The notes under the pieces: model-generated
Told to the model about the DNA's origin: nothing
The model's database searches: none
Seen by the model: the letters and a program-made list of their open reading frames with translations, nothing else
Position numbers and translations under genes: made by a program
Shown: positions 33,189 through 42,268 of the stretch, piece by piece
Layout: every line of letters begins with the position of its first letter
Position numbering within the stretch: position 1 is the stretch's first letter
NCBI GenBank assembly: GCA_934433485.1
Contig: CAKRZR010000005.1
Coordinates: forward strand, 1-64,000
Direction: 5' to 3'
Length of the DNA stretch: 64,000 nucleotides
Origin: an uncultured Eubacteriales bacterium
GTDB lineage: Bacteria > Bacillota > Clostridia > Oscillospirales > CAG-272

Positions 33189-33223
33189 AAAAAATCAGCC
33201 GATTTTCGTTTTCGACTGATTTT
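33189..33223 (-). terminator. Terminator of the upp-pseudouridine synthase unit
   Basis: AAAAATCAGCCGA (33189-33201) pairs with TCGACTGATTTTT (33211-33223) with one mismatch; T-rich ends occur in both directions. Confidence 0.8.
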
Positions 33224-33245
33224 TGGCTTGTGCGAATCCGTTTTT

Positions 33246-34313
33246 TCACACCTTCGGGAGGCGTACGTCCGGAAACAGAGAAAGAAACCGCACATTTTCC
33301 TGCCGCACCGTCCACGTTTTCCCGCGCAGACCGGACAGCGCTCCCGCGTCCCATTCCGGCGGAAAGGCGAACGTGAGGCGGTAGGAATACAGTGCCTGGT
33401 GTGCGTACCCCGCCTTGCGATCGGCTTTGTTCTCTCCGTATTTGCCCTCGCCGACAAGCGGATATCCGACATGGGCAAGGTGCGCGCGGATCTGGTGGGT
33501 CCGACCGGTGAACAGACGCACCTCCAGTAAGGTCAGATCCCGTTCGCGGTTGTAGGCAAGCGGCGTGCAGCCGGTACGAATCTCGCGGGCGCCGGGCTTT
33601 GGCATATCGGATACGGCGACGGTTTTTGTTTTGTAATCCTTGCGCAGATAACCGGTCAGGATCCGCGTTTCCGGAAACCTGCCATGCACGGCGCAGAGAT
33701 ACCGCTTTTCGATATATCCCGCGCGGATTGCTTCGTTCATGAGCCGCAATGCCGGCGCGTTTTTCGCGAAAATGACGATCCCGCCGGTGTTGCGGTCGAT
33801 GCGGTTGCACAGCGCCGGGGCAAAGGAGTGCTCCGCCGATGGATCGTACTCCCCCTTTTGCCAGAGATACGCCTGGAGCGCAAAGAGCAGGGTTTCCCGT
33901 TCGCTCTCCGCTGTCCGATTGACATCTCCCTCATCGCCGGTATGGACGAGCACGCCCGGCCTTTTGTCGCACAGAATCAGGTTCGCGTCCTCGTAGACGA
34001 TCTCCGGAACGTGCCGGATCCTGGCAAATTCCACCGTTTTGGAAACAGTGGGATTTTCGTGCGCGGAGTCCGACCTGCCGGAATTCTTTCCCGCGTCTGC
34101 CATGCCGTCGAAGAACTCGTCCGGGATGTACATCTCCACCACATCGCCGACAGCGAGAATGTCGTTTTCGTGTGCGCGGGCGCCATTCACCTTGATCCGC
34201 TTCTTGCGGATGTATTTATAAAGCAGAGACTGGGGCAGTCCCCGGACCGTTTTGGTGATAAACTTGTCCAGTCGCTGCCCCGCGTCATTGGTATTGCATG
34301 TAAAACTGCGCAT
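33246..34313 (-). CDS. RluA-family RNA pseudouridine synthase
   Basis: This 355-residue protein has an N-terminal S4 RNA-binding domain (about 12-65, QRLDKFITKTVRGLPQS and KKRIKVNG) and a pseudouridine synthase domain. NRIDRNTGGIVIFAK contains the catalytic Asp, and FTGRTHQIRAHLAHVG and YPLVGEGKYG are the closing motifs. It isomerises uridines in rRNA, like RluC/RluD; the exact target position is not assignable. It begins 2 bases after upp, so it is cotranscribed. Confidence 0.93.
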   Translation of the reverse strand: MRSFTCNTNDAGQRLDKFITKTVRGLPQSLLYKYIRKKRIKVNGARAHENDILAVGDVVEMYIPDEFFDGMADAGKNSGRSDSAHENPTVSKTVEFARIRHVPEIVYEDANLILCDKRPGVLVHTGDEGDVNRTAESERETLLFALQAYLWQKGEYDPSAEHSFAPALCNRIDRNTGGIVIFAKNAPALRLMNEAIRAGYIEKRYLCAVHGRFPETRILTGYLRKDYKTKTVAVSDMPKPGAREIRTGCTPLAYNRERDLTLLEVRLFTGRTHQIRAHLAHVGYPLVGEGKYGENKADRKAGYAHQALYSYRLTFAFPPEWDAGALSGLRGKTWTVRQENVRFLSLFPDVRLPKV

Positions 34314-34315
34314 TC

Positions 34316-34951
34316 TTATTTGGTGCCAAACAAGCGGTCGCCAGCGTCGCCAAGCCCCGGTACGATATATGCGTGGTCGTTCAGGTATTCATCCAGAGCG
34401 GCGGCGTAAATCTCCACATCCGGATGCTCCGCCTGGAGTCTTTCCACACCCTCGGGAGCCGCAACCAGGCAAAGGAGCTTGATCTGCGTGCAGCCGCGCT
34501 TTTTCAGCATCTGGATCGCGCCGGAAGCGGAACCGCCGGTCGCCAGCATCGGGTCGCACAGGATGATGTAGCGTTCCTCGATGTCGAACGGAAGCTTGCA
34601 GTAGTATTCGACCGGCTCATGGGTATCGGGATCGCGGTACAGACCGATATGACCGACCTTGGCAACCGGAACGAGACTGAGCAGTCCGTCCACCATGCCG
34701 AGACCCGCGCGCAAAATCGGGATGATGGCAAGCTTTTTGCCCATGATCATGCCGCCCTTCATCTTTGCGACAGGCGTTTCGATCTCGACCTCGTGCAGCG
34801 GCAGCTCGCGGGTGATCTCGTAACCCATGAGCATGGCGATCTCGGAAAGCAGCTCACGGAAATCCTTGCTGCCGGTGTCCTTGTCACGCATAATGGACAG
34901 CTTATGCTTGATAAGCGGATGGTCGACTACATGAAACTTTTCAAAATTCAT
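34316..34951 (-). CDS. upp: Uracil phosphoribosyltransferase
   Basis: This 211-residue pyrimidine salvage enzyme forms UMP from uracil and PRPP. PILRAGLGMVDG (78-89) and the PRPP loop LCDPMLATGGSASGA (131-145) are intact, and GLGDAGDRLFGTK is the conserved C terminus. AAGGAGGAA sets the start at 34951, much shorter than the open frame. A promoter lies about 65 bases upstream, and transcription diverges from the GH95 gene. Confidence 0.97.
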   Translation of the reverse strand: MNFEKFHVVDHPLIKHKLSIMRDKDTGSKDFRELLSEIAMLMGYEITRELPLHEVEIETPVAKMKGGMIMGKKLAIIPILRAGLGMVDGLLSLVPVAKVGHIGLYRDPDTHEPVEYYCKLPFDIEERYIILCDPMLATGGSASGAIQMLKKRGCTQIKLLCLVAAPEGVERLQAEHPDVEIYAAALDEYLNDHAYIVPGLGDAGDRLFGTK

Positions 34952-35014
34952 TTGGTTCCTCCTTGCCGGTGTACGGCATTCTCGATTGCGGATACGGTCT
35001 TTACATTCCGCATT

Positions 35015-35043
35015 ATTATACCGCACTTTTCGCCGGAATGCAA
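35015..35043 (-). promoter_or_regulatory. Sigma-A promoter of upp
   Basis: TTGCAT (35043-35038), 17 bases, TATAAT (35020-35015). Confidence 0.65.
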
Positions 35044-35091
35044 CCCTATCGCGCAAATTTCATGGATTTTTTTCGTCATTGCCGCGAACGC

Positions 35092-35120
35092 TTGACAAAA
35101 CCGCGCCATTGGGCTACAAT
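35092..35120 (+). promoter_or_regulatory. Consensus-like promoter of the GH95 gene
   Basis: TTGACA (35092-35097), 17 bases, TACAAT (35115-35120). Confidence 0.75.
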
Positions 35121-35157
35121 AATAGCATCAAAATTCAGAAAACATGAGGAATCACCC

Positions 35158-37509
35158 ATGCAGCATACATTGACAATGCGCTATCCGGCGGCGTGGCACG
35201 GCGACATGTGGCGGGAGGGCGCGCCGTTTGGCAGCGGAACGGTCGGCGGATTGGTCTACGGAAGCCTCTGGCACGAATACATCTGTATCAATCACGCGAA
35301 GCTCTGGCGCGGCGGGAAGGACTCCCCACTGCCGGACGTACACGATAAGCTCCCTCTCGTGCGGCGGTATCTTGACGAGCGTAACCCGCGCGCGGCGGAT
35401 CGCGTATTGACCGACGCACTGCGCGAGGCGGGCTACGACGGGGACACTACATTCCCATCTCCGGTATGCGACATCCGCCTTTCCAGACGCGCGAACGCCT
35501 CCTATCGCAGCTATCGGCGCGAGGTGCATATGGACACGGGCGTGGTCTCCGTTTCATGGAGAGAGGGAGACGCCGTCTACCGTCGCGAGGTCTTTGCGTC
35601 CCGCGAGAGCCATCTCGTCTATCTCCGCTATACGGCGCAGAACGGCACGATCGACACCAAAATCTGGCTCGACCTGCACGATCCGGAAACGCTTGGCAAA
35701 ACGGAGATCCCGGATCGTAAATCCGGCGCAGACGGCGCATATCTCACCTATGCCGCGCGCAACGATTCTGTATACTTGCCCGGAGACTACGGTGCTGTCG
35801 CGAAAATCGCCACAGACGGTGCGCACACCTGCGAAAACGGCAAAATATCCGTATCGGGCGCCACTGCGATCACCCTTGTCCTGCGCGTATTTTTGGCAAC
35901 ACCGCGCGAGAGCGGGTACAAAGAATCGATGGAAATCCTTGACGCGGCGCCGTCCTACGAAACTGCATTGTCCGCCCATATCGCGCTGCACGGACCGCTT
36001 TTCTCCGGCGTGGACTTTTCCATTTCCGATCCGTCCACGCATCGCACGAATGACGAGCTATTGGCGGACGCACAGGACAACGGCGCATCCGCGGAGCTTG
36101 TCGAAAAGCTGTACGCGTACGGACGGTACCTCTTTATCGCCTCCACCGGCGGCGCGGATATGGATACGCTGCCCTGCCACCTCATCGGACTGTTCAACGG
36201 GACGTACCGGTGCTTCTGGGCGATCTACATGTACAACGTCAATTTTGAGATGATCTACTGGAACGCGCTCACCGGCGGCATGGCAGATTTTCTCCGGCTG
36301 GCGCTCGATTACACGGAATCCATGCTGGACGATTTCCGAGAAAACGCACGTAAGCTCTTTGACTGCCGCGGGATCTGGATCAACTCCGTGAACACGCCGG
36401 AATCCGGGCTGTGCAAGTGTCTCGCCAATCACATCGTGAACTGGACGGGCGGCGCGGCGTGGTTCGGACAGCATTTCTGGGATTATTATCGCTTCACCGG
36501 GGATGAAACGTATCTGCGCGAACACGTGATGCCGTATCTGTATGAGGTCGCGCTGTTCTATGAGGATTTTGCCGTGGAGAACGCGGACGGTTACTACGAT
36601 CTCTATCCCTCGACCTCCCCGGAAAACACCCCGCAGAACGTCTGGGACGAAAACGGCTGCAACATCGAGACGGTCAAGAACGCCGCCATGGAGTACGCGC
36701 TGCTCCGTGAGGTGCTGACCCATCTTATCGAAGGCTCCCGCCTGACCGGAATGTACACGGACAAGGTGCCACAGTGGGAGAAGATGCGAGCAAAATGCCG
36801 TCCGTACCGGATCAATGCCGACGGAGCAATCGCTGAATGGCTCGATCCATACTATGTCGACCACTACGCACACCGGCACCACAGCCATCTTTATCCCGTA
36901 TTCCCTGGCAGCGAGGTCTCCGTGGACGATGCGCTCTATCCGGCGTTCTGTCGGGCGGAGGATCTGCGTATCTCCGGCGGGCATGACGGTACCATCGGCG
37001 GCGCGGAGCAGCATTCCAGCTGGGGTATGGCAAATATGGCGGCAGAAGCGGCAAGACTTCGGCGCGGCAACACGGCACTGTGGTGCATCTCCGAAATTTC
37101 CCGCGCGTGTCTGATGGGCAATTTCTTCACCACACACAACGACTGGCGGCGCATGGGCTCCGTCTGCTGTGAGGACTGTCGTCCCGCGCCGTACCAGATC
37201 GACGGCAACATCGGCATTCCCGCGGCGGTGAACGAAATGCTTCTCCAATCCCAGATGACGTACCTGACCGTGCTGCCCGCGCTGCCGGACGATTGGTCGC
37301 GCGGATATATCCACGGCGTGTGCGCAAGAGACGCGATCCGCTGCTCCATCGATTGGAACGAGGACGGCGGTATTGTCCGGCTGACGGCGGGAAAACCGAT
37401 CGAAAAAGAGGTGCGCGTCGCCTCCGGGTATCGATTCGCAAACGGCAGCGACAGAACGACGATCACGCTCGGTCAGACGGAAACGACGCTCGTTCTCTAC
37501 AGGCTCTGA
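35158..37509 (+). CDS. GH95 family glycosidase (alpha-L-fucosidase/galactosidase type)
   Basis: This 783-residue enzyme has the GH95 layout. The N-terminal beta-sandwich (WREGAPFGSGTVGGLVYG, INHAKLWRGG) leads into an (alpha/alpha)6 barrel with YNVNFEMIYW (near 360), HRHHSHLYPVFPG (near 570), HSSWGMANMAAEAARLRRG with the region of the catalytic Asp, and QIDGNIGIPAAVNEML. It has no signal peptide, so it would act on imported glycan fragments. Family members release alpha-1,2-L-fucose or alpha-L-galactose; which one is not decided here. GAGGA lies 8 bases before the ATG at 35158. It diverges from upp, and mtaB follows after 22 bases. Confidence 0.88.
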   Translation: MQHTLTMRYPAAWHGDMWREGAPFGSGTVGGLVYGSLWHEYICINHAKLWRGGKDSPLPDVHDKLPLVRRYLDERNPRAADRVLTDALREAGYDGDTTFPSPVCDIRLSRRANASYRSYRREVHMDTGVVSVSWREGDAVYRREVFASRESHLVYLRYTAQNGTIDTKIWLDLHDPETLGKTEIPDRKSGADGAYLTYAARNDSVYLPGDYGAVAKIATDGAHTCENGKISVSGATAITLVLRVFLATPRESGYKESMEILDAAPSYETALSAHIALHGPLFSGVDFSISDPSTHRTNDELLADAQDNGASAELVEKLYAYGRYLFIASTGGADMDTLPCHLIGLFNGTYRCFWAIYMYNVNFEMIYWNALTGGMADFLRLALDYTESMLDDFRENARKLFDCRGIWINSVNTPESGLCKCLANHIVNWTGGAAWFGQHFWDYYRFTGDETYLREHVMPYLYEVALFYEDFAVENADGYYDLYPSTSPENTPQNVWDENGCNIETVKNAAMEYALLREVLTHLIEGSRLTGMYTDKVPQWEKMRAKCRPYRINADGAIAEWLDPYYVDHYAHRHHSHLYPVFPGSEVSVDDALYPAFCRAEDLRISGGHDGTIGGAEQHSSWGMANMAAEAARLRRGNTALWCISEISRACLMGNFFTTHNDWRRMGSVCCEDCRPAPYQIDGNIGIPAAVNEMLLQSQMTYLTVLPALPDDWSRGYIHGVCARDAIRCSIDWNEDGGIVRLTAGKPIEKEVRVASGYRFANGSDRTTITLGQTETTLVLYRL

Positions 37510-37531
37510 CCAATGCGGAGGCATACACAGC

Positions 37532-38860
37532 ATGAAAACATTTTCCATCATCACGCTCGGCTGCCGGGTCAACCAGTGTGAATCCGACGAAATCGCGCAG
37601 GGACTGTCCGACCGTGGCTGGCGAAGCGCGGAAGTCGGTGAAACCCCGGCGGTCGTGATCGTCAACACATGCACCGTCACCGGCGAGAGCGACCGCAAAT
37701 CCCGGCAGATGATCCGGCGCGCGGCATCCGGAGGCTCGCACGTGGTCGTCACCGGCTGCTTCGCACAGATCTCCGGCGAGGAAGCGGCGAAGATTCCGGG
37801 AGTGGTCTACGTCTGCGGCAACGACCGAAAGGCAAAGATCCCGGCGGTGCTGTCCCATATCGACACGCTGTCGCAGACGGACGCGGATTTACTCGCCGAC
37901 ACGGATACGGACGATCTGTCGGACACCGCGGTGATCCTGCGCACGCCGAAACGGGTACGATCGTATATCAAAATTGAGGACGGCTGCGAAAACCGGTGTG
38001 CGTACTGCATCATCCCAAAAGCGCGCGGCAAGGTTCGCTCCAAGCCGGTGGACGCGGTGCTGTGCGAGGCGCGCCATCTCGCCGGATATTGCAGAGAGCT
38101 GATTCTCACCGGGATTGAGACGGCGTCCTACGGTATGGATCTGCGCGAAAACGGAAAACGACTCCCGTATGGCATGGCGCTGGCGGAGCTTCTCCAAAAA
38201 GTAGACAAAATCCCCGGCGTGGAGCGCATCGGCATGGGCTCGCTGGAGCCTACGGTGATGTCAGACGCGTTTGTCTCCGCCCTGACCGGGATCGGTCATA
38301 TTCTCCGCCACTTCCATCTCTCCATCCAGAGCGGCTCCACGACGGTGCTGCACCGGATGCGCAGGCGTTACACGGCGGAAATGGCGCTTGCCGCGATGGA
38401 AAGGGTGCGCGGGGTCATGCCGGACGTAACCTTCGGCGCGGACGTCATTGTCGGCTTTCCCGGCGAGACGGAGGCGGAATTTGCCGAAACGGTGGAATTC
38501 TGCCGTCGGGCGCGATTTTTACACTTGCACATTTTCCCATACTCCATCCGCGAGGGCACAGAGGCGGCGGTCATGCCAGATCAGATCCCGGAGCCGGTGA
38601 AAAAAGCCCGTGTACGCGCGCTGGAGGATGTGGACGACGCGATCCGCACGGAAATGCTTGCAGAATATGTCGCGGCGCACGGGACCACGCCTGTGTACGT
38701 TCTTGTCGAAAAGACGGAGAACGGCGTTGCAAACGGACACACAGAGCATTTTGTGGAGGTCGATATTCCCACCGCGCGTACGGATGTGGTCGGAAAGCTT
38801 CTCCCGGTATCGCTCACGGAAACGGACGGCGTGATCTGCCGCGGCGTATTTGTGGAATAG
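37532..38860 (+). CDS. mtaB: tRNA t6A37 methylthiotransferase
   Basis: This 442-residue radical-SAM methylthiotransferase converts t6A to ms2t6A at position 37 of tRNAs reading ANN codons. The N-terminal domain has the auxiliary cluster cysteines Cys11 (LGCRVNQCE), Cys47 (NTCTVT) and Cys76 (TGCFAQ). The radical-SAM motif CENRCAYC (Cys152, 156, 159) follows, and a TRAM-like segment closes the protein. TLGCRVNQCESD and the overall length fit MtaB better than MiaB or RimO. It is followed by a bidirectional terminator shared with the convergent MutS-type operon. Confidence 0.94.
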   Translation: MKTFSIITLGCRVNQCESDEIAQGLSDRGWRSAEVGETPAVVIVNTCTVTGESDRKSRQMIRRAASGGSHVVVTGCFAQISGEEAAKIPGVVYVCGNDRKAKIPAVLSHIDTLSQTDADLLADTDTDDLSDTAVILRTPKRVRSYIKIEDGCENRCAYCIIPKARGKVRSKPVDAVLCEARHLAGYCRELILTGIETASYGMDLRENGKRLPYGMALAELLQKVDKIPGVERIGMGSLEPTVMSDAFVSALTGIGHILRHFHLSIQSGSTTVLHRMRRRYTAEMALAAMERVRGVMPDVTFGADVIVGFPGETEAEFAETVEFCRRARFLHLHIFPYSIREGTEAAVMPDQIPEPVKKARVRALEDVDDAIRTEMLAEYVAAHGTTPVYVLVEKTENGVANGHTEHFVEVDIPTARTDVVGKLLPVSLTETDGVICRGVFVE

Positions 38861-38861
38861 A

Positions 38862-38908
38862 AAACAGGCTCTGCCAGAGCCGGGAAACCGGTGCGACAGA
38901 GCCTGTTT
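38862..38908. terminator. Bidirectional terminator
   Basis: AAACAGGCTCTG (38862-38873) pairs perfectly with CAGAGCCTGTTT (38897-38908) between convergent mtaB and the MutS-type gene. Confidence 0.8.
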
Positions 38909-39009
38909 CATGCATTCACGATAAACATAAGCCAAACATCGGAGAATTTTCCCGCAAAACGGGGAAATTCTCGAAAGTGGGATGGATCGCGCTACCATGC
39001 AGCCGCGCA

Positions 39010-40566
39010 TTATTCCACGATCATTTTGTAGCGCAGCGCGGGATCCCCGGTCGTATGCGCGCGGGTCGCTTCGTTTGTACCGGTCATTGTGTCCACAAGG
39101 GCTGTCAGGTGTGTGACGAAGAGATAGGTACCGCCGCGGGAAGCAATGTAGCGCAGGATCGGCAGCATTCCGGCAGCGCCCTCCGCGTACGCCGTGGTCT
39201 GGAATGTCTCATTTAAGAGCACCAGCGCGTTCGGCGCGAGACGGTCGATCAGCGCCGCCACCTCGATGACCTCCTCCTCGAACCGTCCGGCTGCGTTCCC
39301 TGTCACAAGCGCTCCCTCCGCTTTGGCAAACTGGGTCATGATCCCGCCGCGCAGACTGACAGACGCCGCTCTCGCCGGAATCGGTACCCCGCATCCCGCA
39401 AACAGCACCGCCGTGCCGATGGAGCGCAGATAGACCGTCTTGCCGCTGTTGTTTTCCCCGGTGATGAGCATGCCGCGCGCCTGTCCGGACAGATGCAGAT
39501 CGTTCGGGACGACGGTATCGATGTGCGCGGATTCCGCAACAAGGAGCATGTCGTACAACGCCGTGATATCGAGCACACCGTCCGCGGCGTCGTGGATCTC
39601 CGGAATCGTATACGGCACGCCGCGATCCGCCAGTCGGGCGACGATGCGCGATACCCCGGTATAAAACGCAAGCTCGTCCTCGATGGCGGAGAACCGGTCG
39701 AAAACGGCGCGCAGGAGAGCACTCAGGAGCCGATCCGTTTCCGCCACCGCCGCCGTCACGTTCTCCATTGCCGCCTCGCCGCCGGGGATCGTTTTGCCCT
39801 CGACGACCTCAGCCGACTCGTTTTCGTCCTTTTCGGCTTTCTTTTCCCGTTCCCGATTCATGAGCTTTTTCCAGAGTGGCTGTTTTTTCTCCATCACCGC
39901 TTTTTCTCTTGCCGTGTACGCGTAGGTAAAATCGGCAAGCACATACCCGACGGTACGCAGCTCCTCCGTCAGCGTGAGATCGAGCCGGTAGCGGAACGCC
40001 TCATCCCCATGCGCGCGCATCCGGTCGCAGAAATCGTACAGCGCGTCCTTCCCATACCACACCGCGCGGCACGCATTGTTCATTCCCGCCAGCACGCCGC
40101 GGCAGTCCGGAAAGCCGTCGATGGCTTCCGAGACCTCGCGCAGGCATCCGGCGGCGATGCGCAGATAGGTACAGGTCAGCGCCAGCATGTCTTTTTGATT
40201 GCGCTGCTGGATCGAGAGCTCTGATGGATTGTTCCGACGGTGCGCGAACAGGTGCGAACGGTCGCTGTCCCACGCCTGCTTCGACTGCGCAAGCCGCCGA
40301 AAAATGTGTGTCAGCGTTTCAAGAAGCTGCGGATGGTTACAGAACGTTTTCCCGACCGAATACCGGAACCTTGCGTCATCCGCGCGGGTTACCGGCATGG
40401 TCAGCACATCGAGAAACGGCTCGCGGATCCACGCTTCCGGACAGAACAAGGCAATGGTGCGGTCGAGCTGTAAATCCTTCAACACCTGCTTACCGCTCTG
40501 CTTCTCCGACTGGGTCCGCAGCCCTGTCGCTTCTCCGTTTTCATACAGCAGACTGAATCGACTCAT
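39010..40566 (-). CDS. MutS domain V-type ATPase, paralogue 1
   Basis: This 518-residue protein has a helical lever/clamp-like region but lacks the N-terminal mismatch-recognition domain of MutS. The ATPase domain includes Walker A TGENNSGKT (near 370), a signature-like region, Walker B VLLNETF (near 447) with Asn in place of the usual Asp but the catalytic Glu retained, and FVTHLTAL with the switch His. A Lys/Glu-rich insert (about 225-265) interrupts the helical part. Its ATG overlaps the stop of paralogue 2 by 4 bases. DNA repair is not assured; the family's role is uncharacterised as far as I know. Confidence 0.85.
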   Translation of the reverse strand: MSRFSLLYENGEATGLRTQSEKQSGKQVLKDLQLDRTIALFCPEAWIREPFLDVLTMPVTRADDARFRYSVGKTFCNHPQLLETLTHIFRRLAQSKQAWDSDRSHLFAHRRNNPSELSIQQRNQKDMLALTCTYLRIAAGCLREVSEAIDGFPDCRGVLAGMNNACRAVWYGKDALYDFCDRMRAHGDEAFRYRLDLTLTEELRTVGYVLADFTYAYTAREKAVMEKKQPLWKKLMNREREKKAEKDENESAEVVEGKTIPGGEAAMENVTAAVAETDRLLSALLRAVFDRFSAIEDELAFYTGVSRIVARLADRGVPYTIPEIHDAADGVLDITALYDMLLVAESAHIDTVVPNDLHLSGQARGMLITGENNSGKTVYLRSIGTAVLFAGCGVPIPARAASVSLRGGIMTQFAKAEGALVTGNAAGRFEEEVIEVAALIDRLAPNALVLLNETFQTTAYAEGAAGMLPILRYIASRGGTYLFVTHLTALVDTMTGTNEATRAHTTGDPALRYKMIVE

Positions 40567-42044
40567 CCGTTTTCCCCTCCGTTCTCCGCGAGACGCGCGG
40601 CAAGACTGTCGCCGTCCAAGCCATATTTTCGCAAAATGTCGCGCGCATACGAGGAATCCGTCCGATCCACGCGGCGGATCTTATATGTACGGCGGTTTTC
40701 GTCCTCCGGATCGACCACGGCGGCAAGCGACGGGATCGCGTGACCGGTCAGCGTGTGAATATGGGTGACGTATACGCCAAACACGCCGCGCTCCGCCATC
40801 TCCACCGCCAGCTCCCGCGAATATTCCTCCGCTTTTCTCTCATACGTGCCGGAAAAGGTCTCGTTGAACAGCGCGACCGTGTCCGCGTCCGCATTTTCCC
40901 GAATCACGCGTACCCGTCCTTCCTCCTCCAAGAACCGGCCGGTGTCCGAAAAGGTCTCGTTTGCCGGAAAATGGGTGAACAGCCGTCGGAACGGATAGAT
41001 CCGCGCGGATCGTGCCGCGATCGGACAACCGACAAGGGCAAAGAGTACGGACAGCCCCAGAGCGCGCAGATAGGTTGTTTTTCCGCCGCCATTCGCACCG
41101 CCAAGCAGGAAAAAGGGCTCCTCCGCCGTCATCTCCACGTCGTTCGGCACCACATCGCAGCCGCACATGTCCCGTTTTACAAGTGCCATATCCCGCATGC
41201 CGACGATCTCAATCCTGCGCGTATCGGACACCACCGGCAGGCACATCTCGTATCCGGCAGCCTCCATTCGGCTTGTATGGCGCGCCATTTCCCGGAGAAA
41301 CGCGATCTCTCCGGCATAGGAAACCATCGCACGGATCACAAACGGCTCGGCAAAAAGCATGTCGGCATAGGAGCGCCGCAGGGTTCGCGCCATCTCCAGG
41401 ACATGCGGATAGACGACGGCATAGGCGTGGACAGTCGCTTCATCCGCTTCCTTGGGCAAGCGAACTGTTGGCATCGCGTCCGCCACGCCCATTTCCGCAA
41501 ACAGCGCAAGGAGTGCGTCCTCCGCGGTCTCGTCTCCGCATGGATACGCCTTTTGCGTGAGGCTTTCGCTCTGCAGCGTCAGATTTTCCCGGCGGATCGA
41601 CCGATAGCTCTCGCCCCCCTGTGCCAGCGCCCGCATGCTGGGGTCTTTTATCAGCGATTCCATATACCCGCGCACCACACCGAATCTGCCGTCCGCCGGC
41701 ATGTTCAGCCAGTGCGTGAGCAGTTCCTGATACGCCGCTGCCACAGCCGGAAAGAGCAGATCCGATGCCTCGTCCCTGGCTTTGTCGTACCGGCGCAGAA
41801 GCCCCTCAAACGCTTCCGTTTCCGTGTACAGCGCGTCCAGCATGTCCATAAGCGCCGGATCGTGTGCCAGCCGCCAGATCATCTTCCCGCGAAACGAGAT
41901 CTCCGCGGATGTGCAGAAGCGGCGCAGCAGCGCACGGTTGGCGACGGAAAAATCGAGCGGCACGATGAGATCGCAAAGCGTATTCTCCTGTACGGCGGGC
42001 ATGTGTTTGTCCGTATTCTCCCAAAGCAGCGAAGGATAAGCCAT
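40563..42044 (-). CDS. MutS domain V-type ATPase, paralogue 2
   Basis: This 493-residue protein has the same architecture as paralogue 1: a helical region followed by the MutS-type ATPase with Walker A GGANGGGKTT (near 320), Walker B ALFNETF (near 388, again Asn-Glu), and YVTHIHTL. It lacks the MutS I domain with its Phe-x-Glu mismatch wedge and has no Smr domain. AGGAGG 10 bases before 42044 sets the start; the longer frame is unsupported. As MutS ATPases work as dimers, the two coupled genes may encode a heterodimer. Confidence 0.85.
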   Translation of the reverse strand: MAYPSLLWENTDKHMPAVQENTLCDLIVPLDFSVANRALLRRFCTSAEISFRGKMIWRLAHDPALMDMLDALYTETEAFEGLLRRYDKARDEASDLLFPAVAAAYQELLTHWLNMPADGRFGVVRGYMESLIKDPSMRALAQGGESYRSIRRENLTLQSESLTQKAYPCGDETAEDALLALFAEMGVADAMPTVRLPKEADEATVHAYAVVYPHVLEMARTLRRSYADMLFAEPFVIRAMVSYAGEIAFLREMARHTSRMEAAGYEMCLPVVSDTRRIEIVGMRDMALVKRDMCGCDVVPNDVEMTAEEPFFLLGGANGGGKTTYLRALGLSVLFALVGCPIAARSARIYPFRRLFTHFPANETFSDTGRFLEEEGRVRVIRENADADTVALFNETFSGTYERKAEEYSRELAVEMAERGVFGVYVTHIHTLTGHAIPSLAAVVDPEDENRRTYKIRRVDRTDSSYARDILRKYGLDGDSLAARLAENGGENG

Positions 42045-42221
42045 AGGTGGTACGCCTCCTTTTTTTCGGATATGTCTGCCTATACCGCGTTTTTGCGCAA
42101 AAGGATCCGGGCGAGAGCGTTTCACGAAAAAACAGCCGAAAAGCAGCGTTTCCATACGTATTCTATGAAAAGTATACCATACATTACGGAAAAATGCAAG
42201 CAACGATTGTTTGCAGGCACA

Positions 42222-42253
42222 AAAAAAGGACGACCGGCTTTATCCCGTCGTCC
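42222..42253 (-). terminator. Terminator after spo0A
   Basis: On the minus strand GGACGAC (42253-42247) pairs with GTCGTCC (42234-42228), followed by seven T residues. Confidence 0.85.
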
Positions 42254-42268
42254 CTTTGTCCGCGCACA

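Noticed and set aside
36058..37752. 564-residue open frame on the minus strand
   Set aside because: It is antisense to the GH95 and mtaB genes, both of which carry clear family motifs on the plus strand.
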